The notes under the pieces: model-generated
What the model was told of the DNA's origin: nothing
What the model saw: only the letters and a program-made list of their open reading frames with translations
Databases searched by the model: none
Position numbers and translations under genes: made by a program
From: Tillandsia leiboldiana
Lineage: Eukaryota > Streptophyta > Magnoliopsida > Poales > Bromeliaceae
Reading direction: 5' to 3'
Assembly (NCBI GenBank): GCA_029204045.2
Contig: CM055063.1
Coordinates: 28,217,721-28,281,720, forward strand
Length of the DNA stretch: 64,000 nucleotides
Part shown: positions 55,590 to 64,000 of the stretch, in pieces
Position numbering within the stretch: the stretch's first letter is position 1
Layout: each line of letters begins with the position of its first letter

Positions 55590-57796
55590 GTGTCTTTGAG
55601 GTCCTTATACATCTTAGTCCCCCCAGGATGAAGGGTGTAAGGTGTATAATGGGCCTCTCTCAATATCTGCTCTCTGATCTCAGCATCCACTGGCACACAG
55701 GCTCGATCCCTGTACCTCAGTACTCCCGCAGTATCAACTGAAAAAAAATCCCCTGATCGATCACTCGGAATCTGATCTCTAATTCTGGTCAAATAGGGGT
55801 CCTCACTCTGTTTCTCCCTGATCCTGTCCAGCAGAGTGGGCTGCACGACTAATGACGCCAGTCTAGCAGAGACCCCAGGGAACACAACCTCTATCTCAAG
55901 CCGTCTCATCTCTTCCAATAGGGGTGCCTCGTTTGTGATCAACATAGACAAACTCTGTACTGCTCTCCGGCTCAATGCGTCAGCGACCACGTTAGCCTTG
56001 CCTGGGTGGTAAAGGATGTCCACATCATAATCCTTTAATAGCTCTAACCACCTGCGCTGCCTCAAATTTAGCTCCTTCTGTGTGAACAGATACTTTAAGC
56101 TCTTGTGGTCAGTGTAGATCTTACAATGCTCTCCATACAGGTAATGGCGCCAGAGCTTTAGTGCGAACACCACGGCAGCAAGCTCTAAGTCATGGGTTGG
56201 GTAATTCTTCTCGTAATCCTTGAGTTGTCTCGAAGCATAAGCAATTACCCTCCCTTCCTGCATCAACACGCAACCGAGTCCATTGTGTGATGCGTCACTG
56301 TAGATCACATACCCTTTCCCCATAATAGGGACGGAAAGGATAGGAGCAGTCATCAGTTTGTCCTTCAGCTCCTCGAAGCTCCTCTGGCAATCCTCACTCC
56401 ACTGAAACTTAATTCCTTTACGCGTCAAACGAGTGAGGGGTATGGAAAGCTTCGCAAAGCCTTCCACAAACCGACGATAATAACCAGCTAAACCCATAAA
56501 GCTGCGCACCTCTGATACAGTCGTCGGTCGAGGCCAATCACGAACTACCTCAATCTTCGCTGGATCTACAGCTACACCTGCGGCGGAAATCACATGGCCC
56601 AAGAAAGCTACCTCCCGAAGCCAAAACTGGCACTTTGCCAGCTTGGCATACAACTTCTTATCTCGTAGGAGTTGTAGCACAGTCCTCAAGTGTTCCTCAT
56701 GCTCGGCCTCGCTTCGGGAGTAAATAAGGATATCATCAATGAACACCACCACAAAACGATCCAGAAAGGGCCGAAATATCCTGTTCATCAAGTCCATAAA
56801 GGCGGCAGGGGCATTAGTCAATCCAAACGGCATAACTGTAAACTCATAATGCCCATACCGTGATCTGAAAGCAGTCTTAGGAATATCCTCGGCCTTCACC
56901 TTCAATTGGTGGTAACCAGACTGTAGATCAATCTTGGAAAATACACAAGACCCTTGCAGCTGATCAAAGAGATCATCGATGCGCGGCAAAGGGTACTTGT
57001 TCTTAATGGTCACTTTGTTCAATTCCCTATAGTCCACACACAACCGAAGTGACCCATCCTTCATTTTTACGAATAGCACCGGCGCTCCCCAAGGCGACAC
57101 ACTTGGTCTAATAAAGCCCTTATCCATCAGATCTTGCAGCTGTGCTTTAAGCTCTCGCAGCTCAGCCGGTGCCATCCGATAAGGAGCCTTAGAGATTGGC
57201 GCAGTTCCTGGAACTACGTCAATTACAAACTCAATCTCTCTGTCTGGCGGCATACGAGTCCGCTCAGGTGGAAAAACATCCGGAAACTCGCGGGCAATAG
57301 GAATATCCCCGAGTCCCGGTGCCGTCGTAGGCCCCTCAACAACACTAGCCAAAAAGGCTACACATCCACGACGAATCATCTGCCTCGCTCGGGAAGTCGA
57401 AACCATAGAGGCAAAGAAAGCACTCTGACATCCCCGATATACAAACATCTCCTGGCCTGGCTCTCGAAAAGTGACAGTCCTCGCGGCGCAATCAATAGTC
57501 GCGAAATACCGAGCCAGCCAGTCCATCCCAAGAACCACATCAAAGTCCCTCAGCTGTCTCAAGACCAACAGGTCTGCTGGCATAATCCAGGACTCGATCT
57601 GTATCGGGCAGGACCAACAACACTCCTCCACGTGCAAAGTGTGATCGGGAATTTGAACCTCTCGTGCACGTGGCAAAAGTCCTATCTCTAACCCATGTAA
57701 TGATGCAACTGATCTACTAATGACAGCATGCGATGCTCGTATAACAAATAAGATGTGAATCCAAATGCCAGAAATAGACCATACCTGCCACCACAC
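55590..57796 (-). pseudogene. Chromovirus D protease (dead), RT and RNase H
   Basis: A 761-codon frame (55511-57796). Where relatives have LFDTGAS, this copy reads LFVIRAS at residues 16-22 (Asp codon position 57743-57745), so the protease aspartate is lost. The protease C-terminal part follows (VVLGMDWLARY). RT has CVDYRELNK, Asp290 (SKIDLQSG) and FIDDILIYS with Asp354/355. RNase H has Asp501 (YSDAS), Glu538 (HDLELA) and Asp563 (YTDHKSLK), then ADALSR at about 605. The linker and His pair of the integrase zinc motif follow, before a frameshift near 55590. Gag overlaps in a different frame at 57717-57796. Confidence 0.93.
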
Positions 57797-58589
57797 AGTC
57801 AGCTGTAGCAGAATCCCCCGCCTGCGCTAAGCCATCCTGACTGCTCAACGACGGCTGTCTCTCACCAGAAGGGTGTGGAGGCGAAACTCGGTCTGCCTGG
57901 AGACCTGTCGGTGAAGCTCCCGGTCGTAGCTGGGAAGTAGTAGGAACGGACACTAAAGTGGGTGCCACCGCCGTCCCAGAAGGGCACGCAACTCGCAGGT
58001 GCCCAGGCTGCCCACACCTATAGCAGCGACCCCACCGCTGGGCACAGGTGCCGGGAAAATGCTGACCTCCACAGAAAATACAACTGCCGGGAGCCCGCAA
58101 TGGTCGTGTCTGCTGCTGCTGCTGAGACCTCTGTTGGGATGCGATAGAGGCCAATGCTGAAGAAGGTGGTACTAAGGTCGGAAGGGGACATGTAGCTCGG
58201 ATGTGGCCAGACTGTCCACATCGGAAGCATCGACCCCGCCTCAAATCACAGGTACCTGGTGGATGCTGCCCTCTACAGAAAACACACCTGCCGCGAAACC
58301 GTAGCCGTTTGCGAGAAGTGGCCAGTCCAACAACATCCGGGGCTGGGCGTTTCCTCTCTAAATGCTGTTCTGAAGCCCTGGCCCCCTCTCCAACTGCCGA
58401 ATCACCCCTCTGCGCCAGCAGCTGCTCCAAGCGCTGGTCCTGTCGAAAGCTCCTCGCCACCAAATGAGTCACAAAGGCCCGCAGTTCCCCCAGCTCGGCA
58501 GATACAACCTGCTCGGGCTCATCAGAATGGGTGGGGATACCCCCAGCGGAAAAACGACGACGGGGCGACATGCTGTCACAAAAAGGCAC
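57790..58589 (-). pseudogene. Chromovirus D gag remnant with duplicated zinc knuckles, no capsid
   Basis: A 290-codon frame; the likely start is MSPRRR, six codons inside. A coiled N-terminal stretch (VSAELGELRAFVTHLVARSF) leads within about 50 residues to zinc motifs, with no capsid block (the WW and FxxxF region of gag is absent). There are four zinc motifs in two pairs: CVFCRGQHPPGTC plus CFRCGQSGHIRATC, then CIFCGGQHFPGTC plus CYRCGQPGHLRVAC. The pair looks duplicated. The frame drifts off near 57790, and pol begins in another frame. Confidence 0.88.
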
Positions 58590-58841
58590 AAATCAGCAAT
58601 AAACCCCACACGACCCAATCTAGCGAAAGTCAAAGACATCCCCCTTTTTCTGTGGCTTTATGTTGTCTGCAGCCAACAAACGGTCCACCAGAAATTGGGT
58701 ATGTCGATCCCTCTCCACTCACTGGAAGAGTCCAATAAATAAAATCAACGACTTTCGCGGAATGTCCCGTCTCTCACGCCCTATCATCCTAGGGTCTGCC
58801 AAAAGCCTAGGGTTTCCTAAGTCCCAACTGACCTATCCCTA

Positions 58842-58854
58842 AGCTCTGATACCA
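58842..58854 (-). other. Chromovirus D primer-binding site
   Basis: The minus strand reads TGGTATCAGAGCT, 8 nt (gattaagt) from the 5' LTR. This is the initiator-Met tRNA type. Confidence 0.92.
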
Positions 58855-58862
58855 ACTTAATC

Positions 58863-61581
58863 TGTCACGCCCCGGGTGTCAACCAGAACCCGGGCCAGCC
58901 AACAGATCCGCCGTGCACACAGAATTTTCCATGTACACGAAGCGCTGGTAACCTGCTCAGATAGATAATATACAATAAAAGAGCATAAACAGAGCTGAAC
59001 TAATAGAACTAAAAGTAATCTCAGACTGAAATAAACTACAAGCTGAAATAAAAGTACAAAAAACTCCCAGCTCACCATAAATATACAACCAGCTAGTCAA
59101 AGCCAGACCCAAAAGTAAACTACTGAAGTCTGAGATACAAAAAGGGGTACAATAAAAAACCTCGCTAATCTCTCGCTCGGGGTAGATGATCTAGCTAGTC
59201 GGCGATCCTCTTACCTCGTTCTGCCGCTGAACGCCCAGCAACTCCCACAGACGACTCTGCAAAGCAAAGGGGGAGAAGACAGAGAACAACCATGGGGGTG
59301 AGAACTACTAGATAAACCAGTAGCCTCCCCTAGTGGGTAAAAACCTCAAATGCTGACGCACCCACTAGGACTATAAGAGGCAAAAGAAAGGAACAGTGGT
59401 ATGCAATAAAGACTGCTGAAAAAGGAAGCTACCACTACTATGCCTCAAAATGCAATGCCAAGAAGATGACTGTATATATGCAACTATAACCCAACTGCCC
59501 AAGGAGACTCAATCAAAGGGCCAGGAGATACTGGCACTGCCTGCTCTGTCTGTGCCCGGCGCTAGGCACGGTGTAAAGTGTCATCACTCACAACTCACCA
59601 ACTGTGCCCGGCGCTCAGCACGGTGTAAAGCCTACTCCAGAGTGGCACTCGAGGGGAGCGACCCACACGAGTAAAGTGTCTCTGTATCAAGTATCTCTGT
59701 AACCAATATCGCACAATAGCAGGACTGGATCATGACTATGATCAAAGTGGGAAAAACTCCATCCACTAATGCAATCCTGATCCACAATCTGATGCAATAG
59801 TAAACATCCGGTTAACCGCCCAAAATCCGCGGTCACCGCTGAACCCATAAACCCCAATCTGATAAGGTAAAAACATCTGGTCAACCGCCTAACATCCGCG
59901 GTTGCCACTATGCCCCACAATCCCCAAAACTAGTCTAAACTGTCCCAGACAATACTATCTCAAAATCCCGATCAGACTCGAGCATCATGCAGCGATAGAG
60001 AAGAACAACAATAAAACATGTTTTCTCCTAAGTCAAATCCCATAATATAGTGCTGCAGTAAAATGGTGGCTTAACTAGTTGTCCAAATAAGCATGCAATT
60101 GTCCATCTTAAAAAGTATTAGAAGAATGATCGAGGGTTTTTGCAAAGAATTGTTTGAAAACATTTATGTATTCCTTATTTGCATGCGGTTCAGGATATAG
60201 CAATTGTCCAACATTATTGTCCCAAATTTATCGCATAGAGGTTATTAATCAAATTAGGGGGCATTGCACCAGGTTCACATGCTAACAGCTAGTTGTCACA
60301 AATATAATTGGGGAACTCTAATACTCCTAGTGAGCAAGTCAACAAAGAGGGAAAAACACAACCACCCACCTCAAAAAGCGTGCACAACACACCAAGAAAT
60401 ATCCCGCTGTCCTCTAAGCACACCGTCAGCTGAAACAATATCCTACAACATCACACAAGTGTACACGGTGTAAAAACTACCAGTCTCAAAACAGATTTTG
60501 CTGTTTTTATAATCAGCACGCAAAACGAGGAATTTCACCTCTGTCCCGAGCTCCAAAAATCCCAGAAAAATCACGGTTGCGTTCCTCGCGAAATGTAGCC
60601 CAAAATCGACTCTTCAATCGCCTCGATCTGATATTCCTACGCCGAGAAACAATTCGTCGAAGTTGCCGCTGTCCAAACATCCAAACAGCAAAAGAGGGGT
60701 CAAAACACCTCGGGAATCGTAACAAGAAATCGGAATCCAGAGAAATGACCAACACGAAAAACGAAGCCCTACCTCTTAGGAACACACTGGCGAAGAAATC
60801 GTCGAAAAAGGACTCCTGTACTGCGCAGGGGACTCCTCGGACTGCAATGCGACGATAACGGGCTAAGATTGGGGGAAAAACGAGGCACACTTTAAAATCC
60901 GGATCGCCGCTGTCGAACTTCCAAAAAATCTGGGAACGCACCACGAGGTAGAAAAATTAGTGAGGAACAACTTCTCTTCAATGGCCTCTCTCTGGTTCTC
61001 TCTCTATCTCTTGGGAAAAAAAGAAGAAGAGGGGAGGGGAGGGCCTATTATAGGCCCACAAAACAATTGGGAAAATTCCCTTTAAGTCCCCAGTTTCGGG
61101 CTGCTACAGTGCGGCCCGACCCATTTCGGGCGTGAACAGTGCGGCCCGGCCCGGAATTTTCCGGGCGCGCACAGTGCGGCCCGGCCCAGCCCAGCCCGCA
61201 CACAGGATCCCGCCCTGTCCAACCGGTCGTCCGACCCGGCCCAGGGCCCGCCACGTGTCCCCGGCCGGTCCACAGCTCCCCATGCACCATTTTGCGCAGA
61301 AAACTTCCGGGGGTCCGTTTTTGGGCATCCGGACTCCAAAATAAATAAGTAAATAGCCGTTTTCAAGCGTTTTTCCGCGCTGAATCCAAATACGGCCTCC
61401 GATTGGCCCAAAGCCTTCTCTAAAATTCGGCAAATACCTCCGAAGGCCAAACCAACAGTAAATACCACGCTGTGTCCATCCGAAGCATTCCTTTGATGTA
61501 CTGTGGGCCTAATACACCAATGATAGGTGTTTCACACCAAGGATTCACGGGAAAAACTATACGAAATCCTGGACCACTACA
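58863..61581 (-). repeat. Chromovirus D 5' LTR
   Basis: 2719 bp. Compared with the 3' LTR it has lost one base within the TATA-like box (61044-61054, CCTATAATAGG on the minus strand), which may weaken the promoter that drives the element. Confidence 0.95.
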
Positions 61582-61586
61582 GTCTG

Positions 61587-64000
61587 TACCTCCCCCAGAG
61601 GATTGGGGCGAGTGATCTTACATCTTATTTCTCTAAAGATGATTATGTTGGCTGCAGACAACATAATGCTTTAGTATGGTGTCTCAATCCATAACTCCGG
61701 AGGGTGTCTCAGTCAAATGGGGATAGGAGATCCTCGACTCATCCTCAGGCTCTCTAATGGCCGATCTCACTCAACATGATGGCTCCACTGAACCTTCACC
61801 CAAAGTATAACCCGACTGCATAATTCTTCTGCCTCACAAGCAAGAATTTGCATCGGCTGCTCCTGATAACCAAAGTCCTCGTCCAATTTCCAAGGAAGTG
61901 AAATCCCAAGCACGCGAGGGATCAATTATACTTCTTCCAGCCAGATAAATACTCGCGGACCAAGCTCCCCACGTAAACTCGAATCTACACATCCCTGCGG
62001 ATAGTAGCTTCCGCAAATCATGATCTCAATAGGGATAACTCTTTCGTTGCTCCTTAGCAACAAAAATGCTCAAGTTCCACAAATACATTTCTCACATCCA
62101 TCCACAGGGGAAGAAGTTCAACATCGGGAACCTTCCTCAAATTCCAACTCTAAATTCCCAAGTTCCAAAGGTGGAATCCCCTGATTCGATAACCTCATTC
62201 CAAGGTTGGACTGCTCGCCTAGACAATGCGTACCTAACCATAATGTCCCTGCCAGGATAATGATCTACTAAATCAATCATACAGCTCCAATAACTCTGTC
62301 CACCGGCGTTGTCTCAACCAAAATCCTCCTGAGTAACCAAGTACTTCAGGTTCAAGGGTCTATGGATAACTCCGTGCTCTCTCTATCACCGGCAACATCT
62401 ATATCAATGCTGGTATCCTCCTCAGCTTTGCCTCTTCCAAGCTACACTGGCCTCGCATAGTCCAAGAGCTACTGACCTCTGTCACTAACATAGGCTTAGG
62501 CTAATTCCCAACGGCATCACTCTTCGTTGGGTCCTCTGTCACTCTTGCAGCTGAAATCACAAGGCCTAAAAACAAGACCTTCCGAAGTCAAAAGCATACT
62601 CTCTCAACTTGGCATACAACTTCTCCTCTCTTAGAAGTTGCAGCACTATCCTCAAGTGCTTCTCATGCTCAATGTCACCTCGGAAAGAAATGCAAATATC
62701 CACGACGGGTGCCGCTACCAACCCGTCCAAACACAGCTGGAATACTCAATTTCCTCAAATCCAAAAGGGCGGCAGGGCCATAGTCAATCCACTTGACCGC
62801 GCTACAAGCTCATAATGCCCCTACCGGGTCCTGAACACTATCTGGGCGCAGCCCTCGACTGTAAGGATCCATAAAGCTATCACTCTCAAACGGCATCTGC
62901 CGAAAAAACACAATCCAAACCTGTCTGTGCTCAACCATCATAGAACCCTCACCGTTGTGTACTCACAACGTGGCGTCACTGCCGTGTACCAACGGCATGG
63001 CATCACCACCATGTACCAACGGTGTGGCATCATACTCAAGTATCAATCTCCCAGATCTTCACTGTCGTATTCCCACGACGTGGTTCTGGGTCACTCAGAC
63101 CTCTCGATCCATCAGATCCCGCAACTGCGCTATCAGCTCTCCTCTCTATCTCACGGGTAACACTCCAAGAGGTGCTGCCGAAGTCGGCGCGGTTTCCAAA
63201 ACCACGTCAGTCATCATCACAATCTCAATCTCACTAAACGGCGGCTTCAATAACAGCTCAGATAGGCTCACACCCGGGATCACACGGGCGATAAGGATAT
63301 TCCTTAGTCCCGGTGCCGCCGTAGGCACCTCCTCTACAGTCGCTAACAAGGCGATACGACCACGACCCAACCTCTGTCGTGCTCTAGCATCCTCTATAAC
63401 CACACTCCTCCAGGCCAGGTCCACGAGGGTCATTGTCCTCTCTCGACAATCCATGATAGCAAAACATTGGGATAACCAATCCCCATCCAACCTCATATCA
63501 ACATCTCAGAGCTCAAACATGATCAACCTTCTGGGCCTCATCCTGGGCGATATGGGGCACACTGCTCAGTCGTCGCAGAAACTCGCGAACATAATCCTGA
63601 AGAGGCCAACTCCCCTGCTACCGGTATCTCAAATCCCCTTCCAGTTTCTGCTTTATACTGTCGGGAAGAAGGCCCCGAACAGCAAAGCGCGAAACTCGCT
63701 CCAAGTCCTCAACTACACTCCCGGTGGTCCAACAGGACGAACTCGACGCCACACTCTCTCGGCGTCCTTATCCAAAAGTGTTCAACCAAGTGCACCTGAT
63801 GCTTCTCCTGGATGAACAAGTCCTCAAATAACTTCTCCATAGCAGCAATCCAGTTCTCGGCCTCCCAAGGCTCCAACTCTTCCCTGAAATCTGTAGGGAA
63901 TGGAACTGGCGGATGTACAATAACCGATCGGCAACCTCTCGCTGCTCCTGCACTACTCACAGCGCGATCTGAGTCGAAATCGACGATGTCGCGGCCGGAG
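61587..64000 (-). pseudogene. Chromovirus G, badly decayed gag-pol
   Basis: Minus-strand remains in reverse map order: gag capsid (63709-63990; EPWEAENWIAAMEKLFEDLF), protease tail and linker (63146-63496; DWLSQCFAIMDC, VPTAAPGLRNILIAR), RT remnants (62540-62830), RNase H (about 62330-62400) and chromodomain remnants (61730-61880). Most of integrase and the RT N-terminus are deleted or unrecognisable. The gag frame is still open at the window edge. It is more decayed than B, D or E, so it is the older layer next to D. The 61587-61730 edge has no clear LTR. Confidence 0.8.
62953..63079. repeat. Series of short hairpins in chromovirus G
   Basis: Successive inverted repeats: CGTTGTG/CACAACG (62953-62970), TGCCGT/ACGGCA (62980-62997), a weaker CACC/GGTG unit (63006-63026) and GTCGT/ACGAC (63064-63079). 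Units share 'gtgtac...aacg' words and sit where RT N-terminal sequence is expected. Confidence 0.55.

Larger units (their letters stand above)
51628..61581 (-). mobile_element. Chromovirus D (Ty3/gypsy, Tekay/Del type), full-length structure
   Basis: Two 2719-bp LTRs (TGTAGTGGTC...GGGGCGTGACA on the minus strand), PBS, gag-like region, pol with chromodomain, and PPT. By eye the LTRs differ at about 40 sites (about 98.5% alike). The right flank gtctg matches 51037-51041, beyond the TRIM. Gag lacks a recognisable capsid, and the protease active site is mutated. RT and RNase H remain in one long frame. It therefore probably cannot move by itself. Confidence 0.94.

Noticed and set aside
62955..63815. 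A 286-codon plus-strand frame near the right end
   Set aside because: Antisense to the decayed gag-protease of chromovirus G, whose minus-strand translation carries the family motifs.

Overview
This is intergenic, repeat-packed nuclear DNA of a flowering plant. Four things point that way: several complete Ty3/gypsy chromoviruses of the Tekay/Del type (integrase followed by a C-terminal chromodomain), a Ty1/copia element resembling the Angela/Tork group, TRIM elements, and primer-binding sites matching plant initiator-Met tRNA. I found no host gene, rRNA, tRNA or CRISPR array. One 100-N scaffold gap lies at 41208-41307.

The window is a set of nested insertions. I dated most of them relative to each other by finding exact 5-bp target-site duplications (TSDs). 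Letters are my own names for LTR families. Left part (1-17.6 kb): a J-family LTR end, scrambled A-family LTR pieces with a TRIM inside (2044-2619, TSD ttggt), an H-family LTR (3734-6961), and an A-family LTR split by the structurally complete chromovirus B (7919-15624, TSD ggaac, LTRs about 99% alike). Middle (17.6-29.2 kb): an old chromovirus E on the minus strand. Its LTR is split by solo LTR J (18497-21903, TSD ctaac). Its pol is cut by an A-family LTR (A1, from 24778), which is itself split by the GC-rich solo LTR C (25185-28697, TSD gagaa).

Right part (29.2-64 kb): A-family element A2 (+) starts at 29160. Its 5' LTR is split by solo LTR A3 (-) (31530-49243, TSD ataat), and A3 is split by copia element F (32400-47052, TSD ctact). 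A2's LTR ends at 50765 and is followed by its PBS and leader. Then come a second TRIM (51042-51617), chromovirus D (51628-61581), and a badly decayed chromovirus G (61582 to the window end).

The coding regions are gag-pol polyproteins: capsid and zinc knuckle, protease, reverse transcriptase, RNase H, integrase, and a chromodomain in the gypsy elements. Most carry frameshifts or stops. Copia F is nearly intact apart from one shared 1-nt frameshift. Its apparent tandem duplication around the gap looks like an assembly artefact. The TRIMs encode nothing and would depend on a partner.

The most unusual signal is regulatory. Three A-family LTRs carry six 10-12 bp palindromes (four GTTCCGGAAC-type, then two GTACCGGTAC-type) with centres almost exactly 20 bp apart, about 100 bp upstream of a TATA-like box. 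LTR H carries a similar 20-bp-pitched array plus a perfect four-unit heat-shock-element pattern. Other points of interest are a 93-94 bp GC-rich minisatellite duplicated inside LTR C, an untrimmed LTR end at the D/TRIM junction, and chromovirus D, whose capsid region is missing and whose protease active site is destroyed while its RT remains open.
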